Assembly (NCBI GenBank): GCA_964617695.1
Contig: CAZTYW010000072.1
Span: 1-10,444, forward strand
Origin: CAZTYW01 sp964617695
GTDB lineage: Bacteria; Chloroflexota; Dehalococcoidia; UBA2247; RBG-13-53-26
Reading direction: 5' to 3'
DNA: 10,444 bases
A program made the position numbers and the translations under genes. Positions 1 through 6,772 of this stretch are shown here, piece by piece. Every line of letters begins with the position of its first letter. Positions within the stretch are counted from its first letter, which is position 1. Under the pieces are notes generated by a model. That model made no database searches. It saw only the letters and a program-made list of their open reading frames with translations, and was not told where the DNA came from.

Positions 1-1983
1 CTACACCTGCCGCCCGCAGTCGTATCCCGCCGTGATGGCTGCCATGACCGTACCCTGGCCCTCGCCTGCCACGCCACTCGCATCGCCCACTATGTGGGCC
101 TCGATGCCCTTTCTCTCCGCCACTTCAGCCAGGAACACGTTTGGCCTCCTGTCACTGGCCAGGACGATGGTGTCAACCTCCGGCAGCCTTTCCCTGCCGT
201 TGCCGGTCACCATCCACACCTGGTCTGTGGGCAGGACCTCGACCTTCTGCACGTTCTTGTACCTGGCAACCCCCCTGTCCACCAGTCTCTGCACCAGGTA
301 GCGCCTGTCGCTGGAGGCCATCTTTTGGGCGAAGTGCGCCCCGTTTTCCACCACGTACACCTTCTTGCCCCTCTCCGACAGGTAGTCCGCCACCTGCAGG
401 CCGATCTGGTCTCCGCCGGCTACCAGGACGGTGTCCCCCGTCAATCGCTGCTCCTCCAGGAGCTCGTCCGCCATAAGCACCTCGACGTCCTTTATGTTGC
501 CCAGGCCGTCGACGAACCCCAGCGGCACCTCGGGCAGGCTGCCGGTGGCTATCACCACAACGTCCGGCCGTATCTCGTCCAGCAGGTCCCCGTTGACCTC
601 CGTGTTCAGGCGGATCTCCACGCCCAGCTTGTTGAGCTGCCTCTCGTACCAGGGAAGGATGTCTCCTATCTCTGCCCTTCGTGGGATCATGGCTGCCAGC
701 CTCAACTGTCCGCCGATCCATCCTCTGCTCTCACACAGGACCACGTTGTGCCCGGCAAAGGCCGCCCGCCTGGCGGCTTCCAGCCCCGCCGGCCCCGCCC
801 CGGCCACCAGCACTTTCCTGGCCGAGGCCTTTTTCTCCCCCGGCACCTCCTTCAACAGGTACTCTCTGCCCACCCGTGCGTTCACGGCGCAACTGGCCTC
901 GCCGTACCTGAGGACGCCTTCAATGCAGCCCAGGCACTCCGCCAGGCAGTACCTTATGTCCCCGAGGTCCCCGTTCCTTGCCTTGTCGACCATGTCGGGG
1001 TCGGCGATCTGCGCCCTGGACATGACCACCAGGTCTGCCTTCCCCTCCTTGATTATCCTGTCGCCCACCAGCGGGCTCTTGATCCGGCCCACGATTATCA
1101 CCGGGACGGAAACGTGTTTCTTGACCTCCTGGCTGAACCGGGCGAAGGTGCCCTGCTCCTCGTACATGGGCATTATGGTGTAGGGAAGAGTGCCCATTGT
1201 GCTGGCTCCGGCCGAGATGCTGATGTAATCGACGCTTTCCTTTTCCAGGACAGGTGCCAGCCGACACAGCTCGGTTAGGTTCCATGCCCCTTCCCCGATG
1301 AAGTCGTCTCCGTTCAACCGCACGCCCAGCGGGACATCTCGGCCCACCCTCTGCCGTATGGCACGTATCACCTCCAGCAGGAACCTGGTCCTGTTCTCGA
1401 AGCTGCCCCCGTACTCGTCCGTCCTCCGGTTGTAGTAGGGGGTCAGGAAGGTGTTTATCAGGTACCCGTGCCCGCCGTGGATTTCGAGGAAATCGAACCC
1501 GACCCCGACGCATCGCTCTGCTCCGGTGGCGAAGGCCTCCACGTACTCCCTGAGCTCGTCCCGGGTAGCTTCCCTGACCGGTGCACCGAGCTGCGCCAGC
1601 TCCGGAATCACCGATGCGCACACGGACTCCTGGGGCAAGTGCGCCAGGCCGGCGTGGTTCAACTGCGCTCCGAACCTGACGTCGTAGTTGTGTACCGCGT
1701 TCACCATCTTCTCCAGGCTGGGCAGCACCCTGTCTTCCCACAGGGTCACCATCTTGATCCTGTCGGGGTCGGCCGTGCCCAGAGGGTGCACCGGCGTGGC
1801 GCCGGTGACAATCATGCCCGGCCGGCTCCTGGCCCTCTCCACCAGGAACTCGGTGTACTGCTCCGTCACGCATCCCTGGTCGTCGATTCCAAAGCCGGGG
1901 TCCATACCGGACATCACGATCCTGTTCTTGACCTCCATCTGGCCTACCTTGATCGGCTGAAAAAGGTGTTTCAGGCTTGCCAA
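1..1983 (-). CDS. 2,4-dienoyl-CoA reductase-like FMN/[4Fe-4S]/FAD oxidoreductase (Old Yellow Enzyme family)
   Basis: The 660-aa protein has the full architecture of the FadH / 2-enoate reductase / trimethylamine dehydrogenase group, which passes electrons from NAD(P)H through FAD and a [4Fe-4S] cluster to FMN to reduce a C=C bond (family knowledge). Residues 1-340 are the FMN-binding TIM barrel, with QLNHAG at 107-112 and EIHGGHGYLINTF at 167-179; H169, H172 and Y174 sit where the family has active-site residues. Cysteines 346, 350, 353 and 365 are the likely cluster ligands. GAGPAG at 395-400 binds FAD, AGGDQIG at 522-528 is the second Rossmann motif, and HIVGDA at 630-635 closes the FAD site. 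The start is TTG, chosen because AAGGAAG precedes it by 5 bases and the N-terminal family sequence (LFQPIKVGQMEVKNRIVMS) begins at once. It lies 72 bases behind the FAH-family gene, probably co-transcribed. The substrate is unknown. The family call is firm; fadH itself is not claimed. Confidence 0.93.
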   Translation of the reverse strand: MASLKHLFQPIKVGQMEVKNRIVMSGMDPGFGIDDQGCVTEQYTEFLVERARSRPGMIVTGATPVHPLGTADPDRIKMVTLWEDRVLPSLEKMVNAVHNYDVRFGAQLNHAGLAHLPQESVCASVIPELAQLGAPVREATRDELREYVEAFATGAERCVGVGFDFLEIHGGHGYLINTFLTPYYNRRTDEYGGSFENRTRFLLEVIRAIRQRVGRDVPLGVRLNGDDFIGEGAWNLTELCRLAPVLEKESVDYISISAGASTMGTLPYTIMPMYEEQGTFARFSQEVKKHVSVPVIIVGRIKSPLVGDRIIKEGKADLVVMSRAQIADPDMVDKARNGDLGDIRYCLAECLGCIEGVLRYGEASCAVNARVGREYLLKEVPGEKKASARKVLVAGAGPAGLEAARRAAFAGHNVVLCESRGWIGGQLRLAAMIPRRAEIGDILPWYERQLNKLGVEIRLNTEVNGDLLDEIRPDVVVIATGSLPEVPLGFVDGLGNIKDVEVLMADELLEEQRLTGDTVLVAGGDQIGLQVADYLSERGKKVYVVENGAHFAQKMASSDRRYLVQRLVDRGVARYKNVQKVEVLPTDQVWMVTGNGRERLPEVDTIVLASDRRPNVFLAEVAERKGIEAHIVGDASGVAGEGQGTVMAAITAGYDCGRQV

Positions 1984-1988
1984 GGTGT

Positions 1989-1995
1989 CTTCCTT
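1989..1995 (-). promoter_or_regulatory. Ribosome binding site for the TTG-started oxidoreductase
   Basis: AAGGAAG on the minus strand lies 5 bases before the TTG at 1983. It decides this start: the next in-frame ATG codons (M16 and later) would remove conserved barrel sequence. Confidence 0.65.
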
Positions 1996-2031
1996 TCCAG
2001 CTATGCATTGCGCTGCGGGCTGTGGACGGGT

Positions 2032-2049
2032 GGCCGGTTGGGGCCGGCC
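2032..2049 (-). repeat. Intercistronic hairpin between the FAH-family gene and the oxidoreductase gene
   Basis: A perfect 6-bp all-GC inverted repeat (GGCCGG / CCGGCC) with a 6-base loop begins 7 bases after the FAH stop. No T-run follows on the minus strand, so it is not a classical terminator. It could be an mRNA-stabilising or partly attenuating structure within the operon. Its role is inferred. Confidence 0.45.
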
Positions 2050-2055
2050 TGCGCC

Positions 2056-2841
2056 TCACTCCTGCGCAATCACAAAGTTCCTCAGGCTTCCAATATTTTC
2101 GATTCTTACTTCCACTACATCGCCGGGGTTCATACGGCCGATGCCCGACGGCGTACCGGTGGCGATGATGTCGCCAGGCAGGAGCGTCATCACGCCCGAA
2201 ATGAAGCTCAGCAGCTCGTGTACGCCGAAGATGAGGTCGCCGGTATGGCCCGACTGGCGAAGCTCGCCGTTGAGGTAGGTCTCCAGCTTGAGGTCGCCCG
2301 GGTCAAGGTCGGTCTCGATCCACGGCCCTATGGGAGCGAACGTGTCGTAGCTCTTTGCCCTGGTCCACTGACCGTCGTCTCTCTGGGCGTAGCGTTCCGA
2401 GACGTCGTTCACGCAGGTGTAGCCGATTATGTAATCTTGTGCCTTTTCCTGTGCCACATTCCTGGCCCGCTTGCCGATGACCACTCCCAGCTCGCCTTCG
2501 TAGTCGACGCGGCGCTTGGGGACGGACGGCAGGACGATGTTCTCGTCCGGGCCTATGACTGCAGTAGATGGCTTCAAGAAGATCAGCGGCAATGGAGGCA
2601 GGGGCAGCCCTGTCTCCTGGGCGTGGCTGCGGTAGTTGAGTCCCAGCGCCACTATCTTGGAGGGCAGACATGGGGCCAGCAGCCTGACATTGTCGAGTTC
2701 GCAGGTGCCGCCATCGAATGAGAAGGGTCTGCCGGGGTTGGTGGCCCGGGTGAAAGGGCTACCCCGAAGGCTGCGTATGGTGTCGCCTTGCAGCACTCCG
2801 TATTTGACTTTGCCTCCGGCAGCGAAACGAACGATGCGCAA
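2056..2841 (-). CDS. Fumarylacetoacetate hydrolase (FAH) family protein
   Basis: This 261-aa protein matches the single-domain FAH family (HpaG/HpcE-type isomerase-decarboxylases, acylpyruvases, ureidoglycolate lyase-like enzymes). These use a divalent metal to cleave or decarboxylate beta-dicarbonyl-type acids, often at the end of aromatic catabolism. Diagnostic stretches are KIVALGLNYRSHAQE (62-76), FLKPSTAVIGP (88-98), DYEGELGVVIG (113-123), YTCVNDVSER (141-150), RAKSYDTFAPIGP (161-173) and LLPGDIIATGTPSGIG (220-235). E115, E117 and D146 are the expected metal ligands and K163 the conserved lysine. The start is TTG, with GGAGG 5 bases upstream. A promoter sits directly before it, so it probably heads a unit with the downstream flavin oxidoreductase. 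The exact reaction cannot be assigned within this family. Confidence 0.93.
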   Translation of the reverse strand: MRIVRFAAGGKVKYGVLQGDTIRSLRGSPFTRATNPGRPFSFDGGTCELDNVRLLAPCLPSKIVALGLNYRSHAQETGLPLPPLPLIFLKPSTAVIGPDENIVLPSVPKRRVDYEGELGVVIGKRARNVAQEKAQDYIIGYTCVNDVSERYAQRDDGQWTRAKSYDTFAPIGPWIETDLDPGDLKLETYLNGELRQSGHTGDLIFGVHELLSFISGVMTLLPGDIIATGTPSGIGRMNPGDVVEVRIENIGSLRNFVIAQE

Positions 2842-2846
2842 ATCGG

Positions 2847-2851
2847 CCTCC
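2847..2851 (-). promoter_or_regulatory. Ribosome binding site (GGAGG) for the TTG-started FAH-family gene
   Basis: GGAGG on the minus strand is 5 bases before TTG at 2841 and supports that start. It falls about where transcription from the adjacent promoter would begin, so the mRNA leader may be only about 10 nucleotides long. Confidence 0.65.
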
Positions 2852-2858
2852 AGCGTCT

Positions 2859-2888
2859 ATTATAAGCGACATTCCCGCCTCGGGTGAA
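2859..2888 (-). promoter_or_regulatory. Sigma70-type promoter for the FAH / flavin oxidoreductase unit
   Basis: A perfect TATAAT -10 box lies at 2859-2864 on the minus strand. TTCACC (4 of 6 to TTGACA) lies 18 bases upstream at 2883-2888. It occupies the 78-base gap between the GNAT stop and the FAH start, so the FAH gene need not depend on read-through. The -10 is convincing and the -35 is weak. Confidence 0.5.
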
Positions 2889-2919
2889 GTCGACGGCCCG
2901 CATGCGCAGGCTGTTGCCG

Positions 2920-3564
2920 TTACAGGTCGCGCCCGTACCGCACCATGCCCGGGCAGCCGATCAGCGCCTCGAAATCCGGATGCCGCTTCTCCTGCGACCA
3001 GGTGAAGCCGGCCTTCTCGTAGGCCCGCTGCGCAGGCGTGTTGCCGATGTAGAAGCTGACCTGGGCCAGGCCGAAGCCCAGCCCTCTTCCTTTGTCCAGT
3101 ATCTCCTGGAGCAGCCGGTCTACGGCTCCCTTGCGGCGGTACTCCGCAAGAGTGGCAACGTGCTCCACGATCCAGGCACCCTCCAGGTCGTCGGGGTGGC
3201 AGGTGAGGAATGCCTCCAGGCCCTGGTTGCCGGCCGCCATGTCCTCCTCCGTCAGCCCCACCTGTGCCGCGGCTGCGGCAAGGGGCTCCGCGACGGTGAG
3301 CTCTCCGTTCGTTGCCGGGTCGTAGCCGCTCAGGGCAGCTATCGGGCGCCCGTCCACCTCGGCCACTAGGAACTCCGTGTAGCAGCACATGTGACGCGGC
3401 CCTGTCGCAGCCAGTACTTCAAGCAGCTCAAGGCATTTCTTCTCCGGCTGTGAGATGATGATGTCCCAGATTCCCCGTTCAAGGTGTGACCTTCCTGCCA
3501 TGAGCATGACCCATCCCAGCAAGGGCGCATCTTCGGGCCGGGCCGGCCGAATCCGGATGTCCAT
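2920..3564 (-). CDS. GNAT-family N-acetyltransferase
   Basis: This is a 214-aa acetyl-CoA-dependent acyltransferase of the GNAT fold. It begins with the usual first strand, MDIRIRPARPEDAPLL. Residues 130-153 carry motif A, with the pyrophosphate-binding loop YRRKGAV at 142-148. NTPAQRAYEKAGF at 175-187 is motif B, where Y182 is the usual general-acid position. The middle segment (85-128), with an Ala-rich stretch, is longer than in minimal GNATs and may shape the acceptor site. The reading frame is open upstream to 3888, but the ATG at 3564 was chosen: AAAGGAG lies 8 bases upstream, the GNAT fold starts there, and the upstream frame runs through a terminator and non-coding-looking sequence. 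It is followed after 78 bases by the FAH gene on the same strand. The acceptor is unknown. Confidence 0.88.
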   Translation of the reverse strand: MDIRIRPARPEDAPLLGWVMLMAGRSHLERGIWDIIISQPEKKCLELLEVLAATGPRHMCCYTEFLVAEVDGRPIAALSGYDPATNGELTVAEPLAAAAAQVGLTEEDMAAGNQGLEAFLTCHPDDLEGAWIVEHVATLAEYRRKGAVDRLLQEILDKGRGLGFGLAQVSFYIGNTPAQRAYEKAGFTWSQEKRHPDFEALIGCPGMVRYGRDL

Positions 3565-3572
3565 TGGCTCTA

Positions 3573-3579
3573 CTCCTTT
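3573..3579 (-). promoter_or_regulatory. Ribosome binding site setting the GNAT start
   Basis: AAAGGAG on the minus strand is 8 bases before ATG at 3564. It supports the 214-aa protein rather than a 322-aa extension. Confidence 0.65.
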
Positions 3580-3720
3580 CTCGTCTGCGGTACTGAACAC
3601 GTGCCATCGGTAGTGCCCCGGATCGTGTGCTGTCACATGGTGCTGCCCCCTTCTGAGACCGCGTCGGAGGCAATCAACCGGTTTCGTCTGCGCATGCGCG
3701 GGAGCGCGCGGATTCCTGCC

Positions 3721-3763
3721 CTGTCTTGACAGGATTGTACCGCAAACAGGGGCCAAATATGAA
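3721..3763 (-). promoter_or_regulatory. Possible GNAT promoter with a dyad over the start region
   Basis: TACAAT (-10, 3734-3739) and TTCATA (-35, 3758-3763) are spaced 18 bases apart on the minus strand. Immediately downstream, 3720-3733 form a 14-base dyad, CCTGTC-TT-GACAGG, with perfect 6-bp arms. It would overlap the transcription start and could be an operator. The leader to the GNAT start would be about 160 bases. The dyad is seen directly; the promoter and operator roles are inferred. Confidence 0.35.
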
Positions 3764-3841
3764 GTCGTGGCGCAGCTACGAGGCTTGCACGGAGTGTGTT
3801 TGGATGGTGGGGCTGCGATCGGGGTGGGTGAGGGACGGGTG

Positions 3842-3885
3842 AAAAAGTTGCGCCGGCACGCCCATTTGGCGTCTGGTGCCGGCGC
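3842..3885 (-). terminator. Rho-independent terminator of the dnaK unit
   Basis: On the minus strand a perfect 10-bp inverted repeat (GCGCCGGCAC / GTGCCGGCGC; arms 3876-3885 and 3850-3859) encloses a 16-base loop and is followed by AAC and then five Ts (3842-3846). It lies about 110 bases after the dnaK stop, pointing the right way to end that transcript before the GNAT control region. Confidence 0.7.
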
Positions 3886-3916
3886 CAAGTCTGGCGAGTT
3901 CTCGGGATAAATGGTG

Positions 3917-3974
3917 CCGGGGGTGGGGGTTCCAGTACAGGATTGAACGGGAAGCCATCAGGTCCCGCCCCCGG
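3917..3974 (-). repeat. G/C-rich inverted repeat in the dnaK 3' untranslated region
   Basis: CCGGGGGTGGG (3917-3927) can pair with CCCGCCCCCGG (3964-3974) over 11 bp with one G-T pair, leaving a loop of about 36 bases. It lacks a T-run on the minus strand. It may protect the dnaK mRNA end or assist the terminator just downstream. Confidence 0.4.
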
Positions 3975-3993
3975 CCCGCTTTCAGACTGGATG

Positions 3994-5871
3994 CTAAATC
4001 TCTCTAAAGTCTCCCTCGACGGTCGGGTCAGGGTCCTGCCCGTCCCCGGCCGTGGCTCCGGCCGCTGCCTGACTGTAGACCGCCTGGCCCACGCGCTGCA
4101 GCGCAGCCTCGAGTTCCTCCACCGCTCTCCCGACCTGGTAAGCGTCTCCGCTCTGAAAAGCTGATCTCACCGCGGCTATTTTGCCCTCGACCTCGCTCTT
4201 GAGTTCCGGCGGCACTCTTTCCCCGTGCTCTCGCAGAGTCTTCTCGGCCGTGTAGATTAGCATGTCTGCCCGGTTGCGGGTCTCCACTTCCTCACGGTGC
4301 CGGCGGTCTTCTTCGGCGTGGAGCTCTGCCTCCCGGACCATGCGGTCGATCTCTTGGCGTGATAGCCCGGAGGAAGCGGTGATGGTTATGCTCTGCTCCT
4401 TGCCGGTGCCTTTGTCCGCAGCCGAGACACTGAGAATGCCGTTGGCATCGATGTCGAAGGTCACCTCGATTTGAGGCACTCCCCGCGGCGACGGCAGAAT
4501 GCCGTCCAGCATGAAGCGTCCGATGGTCTTGTTCTCACCGGCCATTGGCCTCTCACCCTGAAGGACGTGGATATCCACGCTGGGCTGATTGTCGGTCGCC
4601 GTGCTGAAGGTCTCCTTCCTGGAAGCTGGGATGGTCGTGTTGCGGGTTATGAGCGGCGTCATGATCCCGCCCAGGGTCTCGATGCCCAGTGTCAGCGGTG
4701 TCACGTCCAGGAGCAGAACGTCCCTGACGTCACCCTTTAGCACGCCGCCCTGGATGGCGGCACCAATCGCCACCACCTCATCTGGATTGACGCCCTTGTT
4801 TGGCTCCTTGCCGAAGAGCTGTTTCACCTTCTCCTCTACCGCAGGCATTCGGGTCTGCCCGCCTACGAGGATCACCTCCTCGATCTGCCCGGGTGTCAGC
4901 CCGCCGTCGGCCAGAGCCTGCTTCACCGGCTCAACTGTCCGCTCGATCAGGTCGGCTACCAGTTGCTCCAGCCTGGCACGGCCCAAGGTCAGCACCAGGT
5001 GCTTCGGTCCGCTGGCATCGGCGGTGATAAACGGCAGGTTGATCTCCGTCTGGAGCACTGTTGACAGCTCGATCTTGGCCTTCTCAGCAGCCTTCTTCAG
5101 CCGTTGCAGGGCCATCGCGTCCTGCTTCAGGTCAATGCCGTGCTGGCGTTTGAACTCAGCCGCTATCCAGTCCACGATGCGCTGGTCAAAGTCGTCCCCA
5201 CCGAGGTGCGTGTCACCGCTGGTTGACTTGACCTCGATGATGCCGTCCCCCAACTGCAGGATGGATATGTCGAAGGTGCCCCCGCCGAGATCGTACACGG
5301 CGATGGTCTCGTCTTTGCTCTTGTCCAGCCCGTAGGCCAGGGCGGCCGCGGTTGGCTCGTTAATGATGCGCAACACTTCAAGGCCGGCTATCCTGCCGGC
5401 GTCTTTGGTTGCCTGGCGCTGGCTATCGTTGAAATAGGCCGGCACGGTGATTACTGCCTGGGATATCTTCTCTCCCAGCTTGGCCTCGGCGTCTTGCTTC
5501 ATCTTCTGCAGGATGAAGGCCGATACCTCGGCCGGAGCGTAGGCCTTTGATCCCATCACTATGTGTGCGTCTCCGTTGGCGGCTCTGACCACCTTGAACG
5601 GGACGAGCGTTCGGTCACGCTGCATGTCTGGCTCGTCAAACTTGCGCCCCATGAACCTCTTGATGGAGAAAATGGTGTTCTCCGGGTTTGTCACTGCCTG
5701 CCGCTTGGCGGTCTGCCCGACGAACCTTTCGCCCGTCTTCTGGCTGATTGCCACCACGGAAGGCGTTACGCGACCACCTTCGGCGTTTTCCAGCACCACC
5801 CTATCTCCCGCTTCCGCTACTGACATGCAGGAGTTGGTGGTCCCCAGGTCTATTCCCAATACCTTGGCCAT
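3994..5871 (-). CDS. dnaK: Molecular chaperone DnaK (Hsp70)
   Basis: This is a complete 625-aa cytoplasmic Hsp70, which binds exposed hydrophobic segments of client proteins in an ATP-driven cycle. The nucleotide-binding domain (about 1-382) has GIDLGTTNS at 6-14, K71, IINEPTAAALAYG at 169-181, DLGGGTFD at 194-201 (T200 is the autophosphorylation position of the family) and VGGQTRMP at 336-343. The interdomain linker DVLLLDVTPLTLG is at 384-396. The beta-sandwich substrate domain follows to about 500, then the helical lid. A low-complexity Ala/Gly/Asp tail ends in EGDFREI, reminiscent of the usual acidic terminus. ATG has GAGGAA 4 bases upstream. It lies 28 bases after a small Cys-rich gene and is probably the last gene of that unit. 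No grpE or dnaJ lies beside it in this window, unlike common hrcA-grpE-dnaK-dnaJ operons. Confidence 0.98.
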   Translation of the reverse strand: MAKVLGIDLGTTNSCMSVAEAGDRVVLENAEGGRVTPSVVAISQKTGERFVGQTAKRQAVTNPENTIFSIKRFMGRKFDEPDMQRDRTLVPFKVVRAANGDAHIVMGSKAYAPAEVSAFILQKMKQDAEAKLGEKISQAVITVPAYFNDSQRQATKDAGRIAGLEVLRIINEPTAAALAYGLDKSKDETIAVYDLGGGTFDISILQLGDGIIEVKSTSGDTHLGGDDFDQRIVDWIAAEFKRQHGIDLKQDAMALQRLKKAAEKAKIELSTVLQTEINLPFITADASGPKHLVLTLGRARLEQLVADLIERTVEPVKQALADGGLTPGQIEEVILVGGQTRMPAVEEKVKQLFGKEPNKGVNPDEVVAIGAAIQGGVLKGDVRDVLLLDVTPLTLGIETLGGIMTPLITRNTTIPASRKETFSTATDNQPSVDIHVLQGERPMAGENKTIGRFMLDGILPSPRGVPQIEVTFDIDANGILSVSAADKGTGKEQSITITASSGLSRQEIDRMVREAELHAEEDRRHREEVETRNRADMLIYTAEKTLREHGERVPPELKSEVEGKIAAVRSAFQSGDAYQVGRAVEELEAALQRVGQAVYSQAAAGATAGDGQDPDPTVEGDFREI

Positions 5872-5899
5872 TCTATTCCTCGTTCAATCTATCTGTATT

Positions 5900-6196
5900 C
5901 TATTCTTCGTCGTCCTTTGCAGACTCACGGGTTTGTTTCCAGCCTGCAGTACCTGTTGCTGGCCAGTCCAGGTCCGATCTCACCCTGACCCTGTGGCCCG
6001 CTTTCGGCACATCCATGCACGAGATCAGCCTGTCCATAAGGTCCTGGCACTCTTTGGTGTAAGGGCAACCGAGACAGTCGTTGTACTTCTCACTGCACGC
6101 CTCTGCCCATCGCTGTATGATGACATCATCACGTTCCTTGGTATGCCATCGGGCGCTTCTGTATCTCATTTCTGGCTTCCGTTTGGCCGACTGCAT
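5900..6196 (-). CDS. Small Cys-rich hypothetical protein upstream of dnaK
   Basis: The family is not recognised. The 98-aa protein is basic at the N-terminus (QSAKRKPEMRYRSARWHTKERD) and has five cysteines at 34, 41, 44, 50 and 60. The core CLGCPYTKEC gives C-x6-C-x2-C-x5-C, which could bind zinc or an iron-sulfur cluster (inference). The C-terminus is acidic (KDDEE). The frame also opens at a GTG at 6205, overlapping the stop of the preceding gene by four bases. There the AAGGAG at 6207-6212 would be only about one base from the start, so the ATG at 6196 (10 bases from AAGGAG) is preferred. It lies between another small Cys-containing gene and dnaK on the same strand, with tight spacing on both sides, so it is almost certainly co-transcribed with dnaK. 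Confidence 0.72.
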   Translation of the reverse strand: MQSAKRKPEMRYRSARWHTKERDDVIIQRWAEACSEKYNDCLGCPYTKECQDLMDRLISCMDVPKAGHRVRVRSDLDWPATGTAGWKQTRESAKDDEE

Positions 6197-6201
6197 TCCA
6201 A

Positions 6202-6471
6202 TCACTCTCCTTCGACTTCCGTCGCATCCCCTTTAGTCTTGCTGGTCTTGACGCTCTCTCTCTGTCTCACCAGCCATTCCTCATACTCCTCTTGGGTGGC
6301 TCTCAAGCAGTCCGGCAGAAAGTTCTTGAACTCTTTTCGGGCGCCGCACAACTTGCACGCCCCTATGCTGACCGGTCCATCCGCTCCTTCAATTACCCAG
6401 TGATGACGGCAAGCTACCCGCATTTTGGCCTGGTTGCTCATCTCTTTGCTGTCCGTCGCCGTCGATTTCAT
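6202..6471 (-). CDS. Small zinc-ribbon-like protein, first gene of the dnaK unit
   Basis: This 89-aa protein contains CRHHWVIEGADGPVSIGACK followed by LCGARKEFKN. The putative metal ligands are C21, H23 or H24, C39 and C42, with C55 further on. The pattern resembles small zinc-ribbon proteins I associate with Chloroflexota genomes, but no function is known to me. The rest is polar and charged, with an acidic C-terminus (DATEVEGE), and there is no membrane segment. The ATG at 6471 has only a weak GGGGTGAAG upstream; M11 (MSNQAKMRVACRHHW) is an alternative start. Its stop sits just before the start of the next small gene, giving a compact three-gene unit with dnaK. Coding is well supported by the conserved-looking core; the role is unassigned. 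Confidence 0.72.
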   Translation of the reverse strand: MKSTATDSKEMSNQAKMRVACRHHWVIEGADGPVSIGACKLCGARKEFKNFLPDCLRATQEEYEEWLVRQRESVKTSKTKGDATEVEGE

Positions 6472-6724
6472 TTCTTCACCCCGCGGATCACCGTAGCGAT
6501 TCTATGTCGCCAACCGACAGGTGTATGCGACTTTTGTCCCAAAATGTTGGCCCGTGGCGCGCCCGAATCATGCAGGAAGGAGGCTTGCGCCAAACTGGTG
6601 AACCGTCTAAATTCGTGTGGGCCGGTTGTGGCGTGACAGGTCTCTTCAGTCCCGCTCGGGTCCGCCATGCCGTTCGGCGCCGCTTTGCCTGGACGAGGCG
6701 GACTCTGGTAACATTTGTCGGCAG

Positions 6725-6733
6725 TGCTAAAAT
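6725..6733 (+). promoter_or_regulatory. Extended -10 promoter for the YihY-family gene
   Basis: TGCTAAAAT combines the TG-N extension with TAAAAT (5 of 6 to consensus). No good -35 is present, as is usual for extended -10 promoters. Transcription would start near 6740, about 33 bases before the GTG start. Confidence 0.45.
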
Positions 6734-6760
6734 ATTGAGGGTGCTGCTGAGAAGGTGTAG

Positions 6761-6767
6761 GGAAGGA
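6761..6767 (+). promoter_or_regulatory. Ribosome binding site for the GTG-started YihY gene
   Basis: GGAAGGA lies 5 bases before GTG at 6773 and favours this start over the later ATG (codon 32, at 6866). Confidence 0.6.
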
Positions 6768-6772
6768 CATTC

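Larger units (their letters stand above)
3565..3841. other. Non-coding stretch upstream of the GNAT gene
   Basis: No credible gene was found here. It holds the GNAT ribosome binding site, the possible promoter with its CCTGTC-TT-GACAGG dyad, and a perfect 10-base palindrome GCGCATGCGC at 3690-3699. The palindrome would lie in the untranslated leader of the GNAT transcript. Nothing else was recognised. Confidence 0.5.
6472..6772. other. Divergent intergenic control region (dnaK unit / YihY unit)
   Basis: About 300 bases with no convincing gene. A minus-strand frame at 6468-6770 is open, but its composition is not protein-like. For the dnaK unit the only -10 candidate seen is TAGAAT at 6499-6504, with a poor -35. 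TTTTG-TCC-CAAAA at 6532-6544 is a 5-bp inverted repeat just upstream of it and could be an operator. For the YihY gene there is an extended -10 at 6725-6733. No CIRCE (HrcA) element was found. Confidence 0.5.

Noticed and set aside
94..2721. Long plus-strand open frames opposite the flavin oxidoreductase and FAH genes.
   Set aside because: They are antisense shadows favoured by GC-rich codon use. Their His/Gln/Val-rich translations match no family, while the minus strand encodes two clear enzymes.
3565..3888. N-terminal extension of the GNAT gene to 322 aa.
   Set aside because: The extra 108 codons run through the dnaK terminator and have no GNAT or signal features. The ATG at 3564 has a clear ribosome binding site and begins exactly at the GNAT fold.
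5561..6403. Plus-strand open frame of 280 codons across the dnaK start and the two small genes.
   Set aside because: It crosses three better-supported minus-strand genes, including the conserved DnaK N-terminus, and shows no recognisable domain.
6704..6730. Possible CIRCE (HrcA) operator, because CAGTGCTAA resembles the right half GAGTGCTAA.
   Set aside because: The left half at the required 9-base spacing (6704-6712) matches only 3 of 9 bases, and the element faces the YihY gene rather than lying near the dnaK-unit start.
6468..6770. Minus-strand open frame of 100 codons whose stop overlaps the ATG of the zinc-ribbon gene.
   Set aside because: The overlap is tempting as translational coupling. 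The protein is Pro/Ser/Thr-rich without domain features, and the region holds the divergent promoters, so it is more likely non-coding.
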